Assembly (NCBI RefSeq): GCF_033115175.1
Contig: NC_084837.1
Span: 65,185,266-65,249,265 of the forward strand
Direction: 5' to 3'
Length of the DNA stretch: 64,000 nucleotides
DNA from: Lepus europaeus
Taxonomy: Eukaryota > Chordata > Mammalia > Lagomorpha > Leporidae
Both the position numbers and the translations under genes were made by a program. The notes beneath the pieces are model-generated. The model was not told the origin of the DNA. It made no database searches and saw only the letters and a list, made by a program, of their open reading frames with translations. Shown piece by piece: positions 1 through 10,700 of this stretch (the stretch's first letter is position 1; every line of letters starts with the position of its first letter).

Positions 1-356
1 TATATGAAAGCACTAGTGTTGACTATTTAGCAGTGATTAGCTATAGACGTGTAGGTTCAGCTGGATAATTTCTCTCCCTAGTTTTCAGCTGTTGCCATCA
101 TTCACTGCTTAATCTAACTTTGATTCTATCAGTTGTCTCTGCTTAGGCTAATGGCTAACAAGTGAGAAATTTGTAATGGTCCTTTTTGTCTTCCAGTGTT
201 CTTGGTCTACTTGAAACCCTCTTTACATTCTTTGTGCTTTCTTGCAGTGATTCTGAAACCTGTAGCACATCAGAATCACCCATGGACATTTAAAAATATA
301 TGGAGGCCAAGTCCTATTTCAAATTTACTGAATTGAAATATCTGTGAATCTGTAGT

Positions 357-496
357 TAATTAATTTATTTAGAGACAAAGAGAGAGAGAAAGAACAGAGA
401 AACTTCTCATCTGCTGGTTCACTGTCCCCAAATCCCTGCCGTGGCTGGGACTGGGCTGGGCCAAAGCTGGAAGCCTGGAACTCAAGCCACCCTTGC
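357..496 (-). mobile_element. SINE fragment, minus strand
   Basis: It has the reverse-complement SINE tail (atttatttagagacaaagag) and the motif catctgctggttcac, then breaks off against the next SINE. Confidence 0.6.
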
Positions 497-776
497 TACA
501 CTCTCATCCCATATTGGAGTGCCAGTTTGTCTTTGCTGCTGTACTTCCAATACAGATTCCTGCTAATGTGCCTGGGAAAACAGTGAATAATGGCCCAAGT
601 ACTTGAGTTACTGTCACTCTTGTAGGAGATTTGGATGGAATTCCTGGTTCCTAACTGTTACCAGCATTTGAGGAGTGAACCAGCAGATGGAAGATCTCTT
701 TCTCTGTCTATCTTTCCCCTTTCACTCCGTCATTCTGCCTTTGAAACAAACAAATAAATAAATCTTTTTAAAAAGA
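497..776 (+). mobile_element. C-type SINE, plus strand, 5' truncated
   Basis: The body runs from the ctgctaatgtgcctggg motif to cagatggaagatctctttctc. It ends in (AAAT)n and an A-rich tail (aaataaataaatcttttt). A diverged minus-strand SINE fragment abuts it at 357-496. Confidence 0.75.
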
Positions 777-1683
777 ATGGAAAAGTTTTGATATTTCTTT
801 GATACATTTTTTTCCATATTTTGATACAGCTTTTGAAAGATTGTATATTTCAATAAATCTAGAAAAGACTTATCATCCATTGAAAAAAGAACTATCTTTC
901 ACACCTACAAGAAGATAAAATAGTATAGGCCTCTGGCAGATATGTCTGTTGTTTTCAGTAATTATATATATAATGCATATGTAGTTCCAGTAATATTGTG
1001 ATATAGTTATAATAATTGTATATATGCATCTCTTTATATGTGGCCTCACAACTATATCATTTCTTTGAACTTTCTACCCTCTACAGTTCTAAATTTATTG
1101 GCTCCCAGTATTCTGACTTTAAAGTGGTGTCTCCTGTGTGATTATTACATACCAAGATCTGCTGAATATATAGTAGTAGATAGCTTATTGAAGTCATACA
1201 GGATATGTTATTAAAAAACTGAACTTTGCTTGTGTTCACTGGATTTTTCAACTTATTCTGTTTAGAGCCTCCAGGATGTATAAATCTGACATCATTTTCC
1301 CTTCATATCTTGAGCAAAATAAACATCTTCTACTATTCTATGTTGTTGCTGACTGTATATACAGTGTTGGGTAAGTAAATGAGTAAGCTTGAAATTGTGG
1401 AAAATTCTGCCACAGTACATTTTGAGAATTTTGACAACAGAATAATTTAGGTTCTTGAGGTTATAACAAATGGCACATGGATTTTTCATAAATCATTTCC
1501 TGGGACGTGGTTTTGGGAAATAAAGTTTTTTTCCTAACATGTAAAAAGGACATTTAATCAACACCAAGTTAAGGGCACCAAGAAGACCATTAAAGAATTA
1601 GTACTTTTGTAGAAATCTCCTCAGAGCAACCTTCTTTGATTACCTTAAAGTTTTATCCTTATTTCATTACACTTTTTATTTCC

Positions 1684-1984
1684 TTTTAAAGATTTATTTA
1701 TTTATTTGAGAGGCAGAGAGAGAGGTCTTCCATCCACTGGTTCACTCCCCATTTGGCTGCAATGGCCAGAGCTGCACCGATCCAAAGCCAGGAGCCAGGA
1801 GCTTCTTCTGGGTCTCCCATGTGGGTGCAGAGGCCCAAGGACTTGGGCTGTCTTCTACTGCTTTCCCAGGCCATAGATGAGAGCTAGATGGGAAGTTGAG
1901 CAGCCAGGACTTGAACTGGCACCTATATGGGATGCCAGCACTGCAAGTGGTGGCCCTACCCACTACTCCACAGTGCTGGCCCCC
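1684..1984 (-). mobile_element. C-type SINE, minus strand
   Basis: It is a near full-length reverse copy: aaagatttatttatttatt at the left, the gccaggagccaggagcttc motif inside, and cacagtgctggcccc at the right. Confidence 0.85.
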
Positions 1985-1993
1985 TCCATGAAC

Positions 1994-2276
1994 TTTTAAA
2001 AAATTATTTATTTTGTTGGCAGAAAGAGATAGACAGATGAGATCTCCCCAAACACACAATAGCTGAGACATATCCAAGCTGGGACTCAGGAACTCAATCT
2101 GGGATTTCCCATGTAGGTGGCAGGGACTCAAGTACTTGAGGCATTTCTGCTGCCTCCCTGGTACACATTAGCAGGAAGCTGGAATCAGAAGTGAAGCCAG
2201 AACTCAAACCCAGGCATTCCAGTAAGGATATAGGTATCCCAAGCAGCATCTTAACCACTGTGCCAAAAGCCTACCC
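1994..2276 (-). mobile_element. Old SINE, minus strand
   Basis: It is a diverged relative with the ending accactgtgccaaaagcctac. It is separated from the preceding SINE by only about 10 bases. Confidence 0.7.
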
Positions 2277-2358
2277 CTTCGTGAACGTTGTGATGACTCT
2301 CATATGTAATCAAAATGATAGCTATCTAATCTCATTTTCTGGTCTTTGCCTCTCTCAG

Positions 2359-2477
2359 GGCCTTGGTTTTGTGGTGAAATCACTGATGGCAATTTGGGTT
2401 GCTGCTTTTCCTTTGGGACCTTTGTTAGTGGACATTTCCTACAAGGCAGCGTAACGTTTCTGTTTGGAATTCTCCAG
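2359..2477 (+). CDS. TMEM62: TMEM62 penultimate coding exon
   Basis: The acceptor is tctctcag and the donor is cag|gtaagaa. Two bases complete a split codon, followed by 39 codons from PWFCGEI to FGILQ. A different frame is open across most of this exon (KSLMAIWVAAFP) but is the wrong one: only this frame is open to the donor and joins the last exon. Confidence 0.88.
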
Positions 2478-5400
2478 GTAAGAAGTCGGAAATGAAGTTC
2501 AAGAGAATCTTGGTCTTGTTGGACTGATTGTATAACTGTTATAAATAAACTCAAAGGCCCTAAACTAAATACCATAAATCCTCTTCCTACTTTATTTTCA
2601 GGGCAATCTTTAATAACTGGTTTTTTTTTTTTTTGCTTTTAGAGTACTTCCTAAATTTCGCCTTCTGCCACTCACACGTCTAAAATACATTTTTGGCAGG
2701 TTTTCTAAGAAAAAGTTTTTACTTGTTTGTTTCATTGTATTTTTTCATTGATAACAAATAAAATTTGGGACTCATGGTAGAATAAAATAGATTCTGAGTA
2801 AACCAAAACAGATTATAGTAATAAAGAAGGAAAATGTTTCAAAGGGAGGGAAAGAAAAAGAAGATACAGGAGAAAAGTGGGTCACTTACTCAGTGGAAAC
2901 TGCACAAAACAAAAACTAGACCTAGGCTTTCCAGGGATAGCCTAGCCGTATGCTTATTTGGATAGCATTGATATCTTGGATTTACATTTGATTCTTTATT
3001 TTTTTTAAAGATTTATTTTATTTATTTGAAAGACAGAGTTACAGAGAGGTAGAGACAGAGAGAGAGGTCTTCCATCTGCTGGTTCACTCCCCAGATGGCC
3101 TCAATGGCCGGAGCTGTGCCAATCCGAAGCCAGGAGCCAGGAGCTTCCCCCGGGTCTCCCATGTGGGTACAGGGGACCAAGGACTTGGGCCATCTTCTAC
3201 TGCTTTCCCAGGCCACAGCAGAGAGCTGGATCAGAAGTAGAGCAGCCAGGACTAGAACCAGCACCCATATGGGATGCCAGCACTTCAGGCCAGGGCTTTA
3301 ACCTGCTGCACCAGCCCTTACATTTGATTCTTTTAAAACAAACACATAACACCCCTCCCCCCAAAATCCTGATCCATAGCAAAACTCCATAAACAAATTT
3401 GAAAAGTATCTACCTTTCTTTATTTTATTCACCTAATAGACTTTGAAATGATAAGTTGGAATTCTGTAAGAGGTGCAAAAACATTTAAGTGTTCAGAATG
3501 AGTTCAAGGCCTCCAAACAGGGCAGTAAAACACGATCAGCAGGATTAGAGACAGCCGAGTAGGGGGCGACCCCTGCCTCACTGATGCTGACCTGCTCCAG
3601 ACTGTTGCATCCAGAGCAGCGTTGTAGCTGTCAGTAGGTCTGGGTCCAGTTCCATTTTCAGTTAGGTAGATGGAGGTTGTCGGTCAGGAACACTTTGTTT
3701 AGATTTATTCGTTTGATGGGCAGAGTGACAGAGAGAGAGAGAGAAACCGGCAGAGACAGACATATCTTCCATCTGCTGGTTTACTCCCCCAAATGCCCAC
3801 AACAGCAAGAACCCTATTCAAGTCTCCCACATGTGTAACAGAAACCCAGGTTCTCTGGGCCATCATCAGCTGCCTCACAGGCTTGTTAGAAGTGCAGAGT
3901 AACTAGAACCTCAACTGGGCAGTCTGATAATGGAATGCAGGCATCCCAAGCAGTGGCTTAGCCCTCTGCCACAATGCCTGCTCCCAGGAGTACCGTAATG
4001 CCATGTGGAACTTGAACCTCACCAAAAGGCAAGGCTTTCTCTTGTAAATGTTAACATTCATATTTTAATAAATATATCATCCAGGCCCATGACTGCCAAA
4101 TCTAAATCTCTGACCTAGACATCTTTTCACTTCAAATGCCTACACAACCAAACGCCATTTCATATCTTCCTTTAGATGTCTAATAGGCACCTCACCTTAA
4201 TATTATGTCTCTGTTCCTCTGCAGTTTTTTCTTTTTTTTTTTTTTTTTTAAGATTTACTTATTTTATTTGAAAGTCAAAGTTACAGAGAGAGAGAGAGAG
4301 AGAGAGTTTTTCCATCCAATGGTTCACTCCCCAGTTGACTGTAACGGCCAGAGCTGCGCCGATCCGAAGCCAGGAGCCAGAAGCTTCTTCCGGGTCTCCC
4401 ACATGGGTGCAGGAGCCCAAGGACTTGGGCCGACTTCGACTGCTTTCCCAGGCCATAGCAGAGAGCTGGATGGGAAGTGGAGCAGCTGGGTCTTGAACCT
4501 GCACCCATGTGGGACATCGGTGCTTCAGGCCAGGGTGTTAACCCACTGCGCCACAGCACCGGCCCCTTCTGCAGTTTTTCCACACATGTCTCAGTTTGAA
4601 ACCCTTTAGGAGCAGTGACTTGATCTGGGTCCTGCTGACTGGTCCCATTTTTTCCTGGCTCTTCATGCTCTAGGAGCATTGCCTTACAGAGGCCAAGACT
4701 TCTCCCACCTCCAGGCTTTTTTGGTTCCTTCTGCCTGGAATGTGCTTCCCTCTGTTGATTCATTCCTATCCGTCAGCCTCACACAGCCTAGTTCCCAGTT
4801 ACCTTCTCATGATCCACTTGTTTCCTTCAGTGAACATATCACAGTCTGTGATTTTATGTACTTTGGGTCTCTAGTCTCCTTGTTAGAATGCTACGATGGA
4901 TCTGTTTTGTCTTGTTCACCACTTCGTCCTTAGAGTCTAGCTACATAGACTCAGTATATACTTGTTGAGTGAGTAAGTGAATTGTATAAGTTAAAGTTGG
5001 ATTTTAACTCAGATCTTCTAATCTATATTTCAGCATTCATTATGCTGCCTCAAAAATATAAAGATAAATAAATAAATAGAAAAACACTAATATTCATCTC
5101 CCCCCCATTCTGCCCAAAAAGAGTATATACTCGGGTGTGTGTGTTTGTGTGTATATAATTATTCAGTTCCAACGTAAAACACTATTAGATACCTTCTGTG
5201 GATGGAATACTGTAGTACAAATTGAGGCCTCAACATAAATTAAGTGATTCTTTACCTGAACACAGGCAAATACACAACTAGCCACAAGTCAGCTATTGTG
5301 TTGTAAGTGAATGTGACCAACACTTAGAGTGAGACAGCTAACAAAGAAAGAAAGCCACTGATTCTTAGGAAGCAGCATAATGTGCTTGGACTTGAGCCCT

Positions 5401-5763
5401 GCAAGGAAGGCTAATGGCGTGTTCTCTTCCCTCCAGCTGGTGTTCTTTAACATCCCCCTGATGGCCTACCTGTGTTGGAGCTTGCTGCAGCGCTGCTTTG
5501 GGCACAACTTCAGGTCCCATCTCCACCAAGGAAAACACTGGAAAATCATGCCTGTGCACCTGCTTATGTTCCTGCTGTACGTCTGGCAGCTTTATTCCTG
5601 CTACTTTCTTCACGTGACTCACGGCACTCTAGCTCTTTTATTCTCCCCTCTGCGGACCTGGTTGTCACTGCTGACACCTCTTCTCGTTCGTTATGTGTGG
5701 AAACTGAACTCCACTGAATTTGGAACCTTCATGGTGCATTTTAAAAGCCACCTGAGCTCCTGA
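2359..5763 (+). CDS. TMEM62: TMEM62, last two coding exons (3' partial)
   Basis: Coding segments are 2359-2477 and 5437-5763. TMEM62 is a multi-pass membrane protein with an N-terminal metallophosphoesterase-like domain; only its C-terminal membrane region is in this window. The first exon reads PWFCGEITDGNLGCC and then GHFLQGSVTFLFGILQ. It joins in phase 0 to LVFFNIPLMAYLCWSLLQ in the last exon, which ends in KSHLSS and TGA. The hydrophobic runs (around FFNIPLMAYL, LLMFLLYVW and LLTPLLVRYVW) fit transmembrane helices. The match to the remembered human C-terminus is strong. Earlier exons must lie to the left of the window; I found no further exon in 1-2358. The downstream neighbour CCNDBP1 on the same strand agrees with human synteny. 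Confidence 0.9.
2999..3317 (-). mobile_element. C-type SINE, minus strand
   Basis: Full-length reverse copy: aaagattta at the left, atgggtgca-like and ggatgccagcacttcagg motifs, ending ctgcaccagccc. Confidence 0.85.
3697..3985 (-). mobile_element. Old SINE, minus strand
   Basis: Diverged reverse copy from agatttattcgtttgatggg to ctgccacaatgcctgctccc. Confidence 0.7.
4230..4566 (-). mobile_element. C-type SINE, minus strand, with target duplication
   Basis: A T-tail at the left leads to gcgccacagcaccggcccc at the right. Direct repeats of tctgcagttttt flank it (4218-4229 and 4568-4579). Confidence 0.88.
5437..5763 (+). CDS. TMEM62: TMEM62 last coding exon
   Basis: The acceptor is cttccctccag. 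108 codons run from LVFFNIPLM to SHLSS, then TGA. The reading frame is uninterrupted and matches the C-terminal membrane region of TMEM62. Confidence 0.92.
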   Translation: MVFFNIPLMAYLCWSLLQRCFGHNFRSHLHQGKHWKIMPVHLLMFLLYVWQLYSCYFLHVTHGTLALLFSPLRTWLSLLTPLLVRYVWKLNSTEFGTFMVHFKSHLSS

Positions 5764-6320
5764 GGGCCATGTCTTGCCACTGGCAGCCGGCTGGAAGTCC
5801 AGCGTCTGCACCTGTAGCCAGGCCCCCGCTCCAGTAGCAGGTGGAGGGCCAGCACTGCTGTGTGAGCCTCAGGGAGCTGCTGCTCTTTGGACACTTGGAT
5901 GTTGCAGGGATTATCCACTGTTGATTCCTACAGAACGGACTGCAGAAAAGTCTCTAAATAATGACTTGATTCCTTCCTTCCCTGGGGAGGCAAAGGATTG
6001 ATTTATCTTTGTGAAGGGAAAATCCTAATCTGGGAGCTCCACAGGGCAGGGGCTGGGTGTGTGAGTGGGAGCATCTGAGGTCCCTTGTGTTTTTAGGGTT
6101 ATCCCATGTAAAGCACCTAGCACCACTGCCTGGACCTCAGCAGCTGTCAAAGGTGCTATTAGGGGCAGGGAAACTGTGGACTTTGGCCCAACTCTGACTA
6201 CCATTAAGAAATTAGTTCCCAGTCCTGTTTGACCACCGGGTTATGAGCTTTTGGCCCTAATTGGGGATGCTTTCAATTAATTGACTTAATGAATGAATAA
6301 ATACCACGAGGGCAGGCATT
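5764..6320 (+). other. TMEM62: TMEM62 3'UTR with polyadenylation signal
   Basis: Non-coding sequence follows the TMEM62 stop. AATAAA at 6296-6301 is the best polyadenylation signal, giving a 3'UTR of roughly 0.55 kb. A SINE starts directly after it. The exact cleavage site is inferred. Confidence 0.6.
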
Positions 6321-6596
6321 TGGCCTAGTGGTTAAGGCACCAGTTGAAACAGCCCTGGCTGTGCCCCCTCTGGAGTCCAGCTTCTTGATAATGCACACCC
6401 TGGGAGTCAGGGAGTGATGGCTCAAATGGTAGGCCCCCTGCCACCCACGTGGAAGACCCCGATTGAGTTCCCTGCTGCTGGCTTGTGGGTTTTGGGGAGT
6501 GAATCAATGGATGGGAGCATGCTCCCACTGTGTCCCTCTCTGTCCCACTGTCAGCCTCAAATAAAGAAATAAAAATTTAAAACAACAAAAACCATA
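6310..6596 (+). mobile_element. Old SINE, plus strand
   Basis: It starts at ggcaggcatttggcctagtg and ends in an A-rich tail (aataaagaaataaaaattt). It directly follows the TMEM62 polyadenylation signal. Confidence 0.75.
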
Positions 6597-6820
6597 GTAT
6601 TTCCTTTAAAAGAAAAAGATCCGGGACGTGAGCATTGCTTTGCTGTCCGGCCTCTGGAAATGGGTGGTGCTTGGTCTCGGCCGGGTTGGGGAAGGCTTGG
6701 CCGGGTCTGGGGGCGTGGCCTCCGGGAGGCGGAAGGGGCGGGGCAAGCGGCTTGTTGCCGGAAACGAGCCTAGTGGGACGGCTGCTGCGCTGCGTCTCCG
6801 GGGTCACCCGAGCGACTGCG

Positions 6821-6929
6821 ATGGCGAGCGCAGCTGCACCTGCGGCCGCGGTGCCCACCCTGGTTCCGCCTTTGGAGCAGCTCCGGCACTTGGCGGTGGA
6901 GCTGCGACTGCTCCTACCTCGAGTGCGGG
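6821..6929 (+). CDS. CCNDBP1: CCNDBP1 exon 1 (coding part)
   Basis: The exon encodes MASAAAPAAA to LLLPRVR plus one base. The donor is cggg|gtgagc (phase 1). The ATG context gcgactgcgATGG has G at +4. Confidence 0.95.
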
Positions 6930-7706
6930 GTGAGCTGACCCAGGGGGGCGGAATGGCAAGGGCGTTCTCGGGGTGGGGGAGAGGCCAGGCTGGACGGCGA
7001 CCGGAGGCGGAGCCCCGGGCCGAGGCCGTGGTTCCGCTTACCTGAGCTTTTCCTTTCGCCGCCGTCTGGCCCTCCCGTGCCGTACCCACAAGTCGGCGAA
7101 GCCCGGGGCACCGTGGAGGAGTTTAATCGGGAGACGTTCTGGAGAAGACTCAGTGAGTGCCCCTGGCGCCGGGGACCCCCATCCTTCACCCTCCTCAGCG
7201 TCCCGGTCCTTTAACCTCCCGGCCGCCCCTAGGAGGTGACTCCGTCCCCGTCGCATCCTCTCTGTGGGAATACCCCACTTTGCCCATCCCTGGCACCAGA
7301 ACGGTTGACATGTAAACCACTGACTTTGAGAAGTGTTTTTGCTAGGCCTCGGGCGGAGAGGGACCGCACACTCCGTGCGGAGCGCACGCAGCTGCTCCGC
7401 TTGTTAACCTGCCCTGCCTGCCCCTCTGCCACCCCGCAGATGAGGCCGCTGTGACCGTGTCGAGGGAGGCCACGACTCTGACCACAGCCTTCTCTCGGCT
7501 TCCGCTGCCGTCTCCACAGGTGGGCTGCCCTTTCTCGGAGTCCTCGGACTTTGTTTTCACCTTTTACAGTCAGGCCAGCAAATGTGCTTTTCTCGGACGG
7601 GATTACAGTTCTTACCTCGCAGGATTGTTGTGAAGTGCACTTTGGGGCACGGAATAGGCAGGTCCTCCGACTTTCAATTTGCAGTTCGGCCTAGGTTATT
7701 TCCTTT

Positions 7707-7745
<39 letters not shown>

Positions 7746-10700
7746 TTTGACAGGCAGGGTTAGACAGTGAGAGAGAGAGAAAGGTCTTCCTTCCGTTGGG
7801 TTCACCCCCCAGGTGGCTGCTGCGGTAGGTGCTTCTCCTGGTATCCCATGGGGTGCAGGGCCCAAGGACCTGGGCCACAGCAGAGAGCTGGACTGGAAGA
7901 GGAGCAACCGGGACAGAATCCGGCGCCCCAACCGGGTCTAGAACCCGGGGTGCCGGCTCCTCAAGGCGGAGGATTAGCCTAGTGAGCCACGGCACCGGCC
8001 CCGATATCTTTTTAAAGCACTGGTTATTCGCTAGATGTTTTTACCCTGACAGATGAGTAAGTAGGCTCAGAGGCTGAGGTTAACATACATAAGTGATAGA
8101 GCTAGAATTTAAATCTACCTGTTGTCTCAGCTACTCCTGTGCCACATAAAGCCCTTTTATATTAGTACTTTTCCATTCTGTATTTAATCAGTAACTTTTA
8201 AATCATACTATAATAATATAAAATTCAAAAAATATCAAATATAAGTGTGCTAAAATGTTTCTTACCACCCCATTCCTCATTTTTGTCTCCCTTCCTGGTT
8301 ACTTTTCCATTTTTTTCCTATACAGTATATTCTGTGTGTATATACATCCCTGTACATTTATGTGTAAATGAGCTGCTTTTTATACAAATAATAGGATACT
8401 ACTTTGTTCTGGACATTCTTTTTTTAAAAATTGGCAACATAGTTTGGAAATCAGTGTGTTCTTGATGAGTATACACAGTTGCTCAATTCTTTGTAGTGTC
8501 TGCATGGTATTCAACAGAGTGAATATTACCATAATTTAACCAATACTCTGTGGACATTTAAACTTCTTCCATCTTGTCAGTATTATAAATTGTGAATTGC
8601 AAACTACAATCTTTGTATGCCTGTGTACCTCAGTAGAAAAAAAATCCCAGAAATGAAATTGCCAGAACAGAGAATGTATACATGGATAATAATCCTTTAT
8701 TGTAAGACTGATGAAAATAAACATATTGGTTGTGAACAGGTATGCCCTATGCTGCTGACTCCATTTTTTCTAGAGCTATATATGCCTAATTTGGGCGTGA
8801 GGTTATTTCAAAATGGTACATTCATTGATTTCTTTGATTTTCATAGTAGTTTTGGTCTTTTTTCGATCTGTGTATCCAGGTATCTTGAAATGATAAAAAT
8901 ATCTTTTTGCTACATATACCTACAATAAAAACTCTGTTTCCTCTACATCCTTAGAGATTTTGATGAGTAAGCAAGAATTGTATAAGATCATTTGAAACTG
9001 GAGTACTAATATTATCTTTATTTTCTTGTCTGCTGACTCCTTTCAGGTATGATTGGGGTTTACTGCTAAAACTCACAGCAAGTACCGTGAGGAACCAGCA
9101 CAGAAATATTTTTCTGTACTTGCTAAGGACTGTAGTTTGCTCATAGATGGGTGAAAAATTAGGATTTGGTTTTATTATATATATATATGTATGTGTATAT
9201 TCACAAATATATGTGTTCAAATGTGTATTTAAATGATAATCACTTTCTAAAATCCCAACACTTCATTCCTACTGATGGTTGACTTGAATGGACTGATATT
9301 TTTTTATAATCTTATGTGCTTTGATGTTGAAGCAATGTCAAATTGCAACTCTCTAAACATTCTCAATCACTGCACTTACTTCATCCCAAACTGGGAGCAG
9401 TTTGCTAACTGGTACCAGTGTGAACCAATGAGGACAAGGAAGATGAGAGAGCCAGTGACCATTTAGATGGAAAACAGTCAACACTAAACATGCTAGTTAT
9501 GTTTACTTAAAGATTGTAATTTTGCTAAAAGAGAGAGAGAGCTGGTTAATGATCTAATGCTGGGGTTGGCAATTTTTTTCTGTAAAGACTCAGTAAAAGG
9601 GGCTGGTATTGTAGCATAGTGGGGAAAGCTACCTCCTGCAGTGCTAGCATTCTATATGGGCACCGGTTGGAGACTCGGCTGCCCCACTTCTGATCCAGCT
9701 CCCTGCTAATATGCCTAGGAAAGCAGCAGCAGATGGCTGAAGTGTTTGGGCCCCTGCCACCCATGTGAGACACCTGGAGTAAGCTGCTTGCTCCTGCCTA
9801 CAGACCAGTCAGGTCTGGCCATTGTGGCCATTTGGGGAGTGAACCAGCAGATGGAAGATCTATCCCTCTTTCTCTCTGTCTCTCCCTGTAAAATTCAAAT
9901 AAATAGATAGATAGACTCAGTAAATATTTTAGACTTTGCAAGCCAACTACTAAGCTCTCCTAGTGCCAACACAATGTAAGCAATATGTAAACCAGTGAAC
10001 ATAAATATGTCCTGGTAACATTTATTTACTGGCGACCAGCCTGATTTAGCCTCTGGGCCATAGCATGCTACCTTCTGGTCTAAGATAACATGAATATCTC
10101 AGAACAAATCATGAATATCTTAGGATGTAGAGTATCAGGAGTAAGTTTTTTCTGTTGTTTCTTAATACTTTATTAAATTGTCTGCCCAGTGTCTGATGAT
10201 CAGCTGACTCCTCACTGGTATAGGTTAAGTATAGCTCAAGGCCCAACTCATAAGAAGACTTTTACAATGCTGTATGCTTGTTAGCTTTTTTCCTTGGTAG
10301 ATGAATTGACCACATTGATCTAATCTTCCTCTTCTTTTTTTTTTTTCCATTATGGAACTTGTCCATCACCTTGCAGGAAACCCAGGGTTTCTGTGAACAA
10401 GTGTGTGCTGTCATCACAGCAATTATTGCAGTATACTTTTCACTTCCTAAGGAGCAGGGTAAGCCACTGTGTGTACTGAATGTTGTGATAATACATTAGA
10501 TCTTTGCTAATATGTTGCATGATGTCCTCAGACAGTCCCCTTTCCCCAACTTGAGCATGTAGCGTTCCCTATAAAACACAGGTAAAGATAATTCTGTAAT
10601 GTCAGTGGCCTCTAAAAACAAGCCATTGTGCTAAGATACACAAGATACCTAAGACGTGAACTTCTTATCTCCCCTGCTTTGCTTGACTCTGAACACCTGT

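Larger units (their letters stand above)
1..2358 (+). other. TMEM62 intronic sequence upstream of the penultimate exon
   Basis: No exon is recognised. A stretch at about 243-356 resembles an old hAT-type MER element (its remnant includes acatcagaatcacc). SINEs fill 357-776 and 1684-2276. The AT-rich stretch 777-1683 holds nothing I can identify. Confidence 0.5.
2478..5436 (+). other. TMEM62 last intron
   Basis: The intron carries three minus-strand SINEs (2999-3317, 3697-3985, 4230-4566). A possible MIR-like stretch lies at about 4955-5053, and a short TG-rich tract at about 5133-5153. No other exon or RNA gene was seen. Confidence 0.5.
6640..7450 (+). promoter_or_regulatory. CCNDBP1: CpG-island promoter of CCNDBP1
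   Basis: This block is rich in CpG, in contrast to the AT-rich surroundings. It contains a GC box (ggggcggggc, near 6735) and an ETS-like ccggaaac near 6758. It spans the CCNDBP1 start codon (6821) and exon 2. There is no obvious TATA box, as expected for a housekeeping promoter. The transcription start is inferred to lie about 30-100 bases before the ATG. Confidence 0.75.
7520..10376 (+). other. CCNDBP1 intron 3
   Basis: The intron holds a TA dinucleotide repeat (about 7710-7736), a young CSINE on the minus strand, and a MIR-like stretch (about 8040-8145). An old L1 remnant (about 8230-8640) and a plus-strand SINE (9598-9912) follow. The remainder, 8641-9597 and 9913-10376, shows nothing identifiable beyond AT-rich sequence. 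Confidence 0.5.

Noticed and set aside
1-2358. Further TMEM62 exons upstream
   Set aside because: Pyrimidine-tract-AG candidates (for example near 1265) are followed by early stops or no family-like residues.
2191-2454. Apparent frameshift in TMEM62: one open frame (KSLMAIWVAAFPLGP) stops inside the exon
   Set aside because: The true frame is the one reading PWFCGEITDGNLGCC and GHFLQGSVTFLFGILQ. It is open over the whole exon and joins the last exon in phase, so no frameshift is needed.
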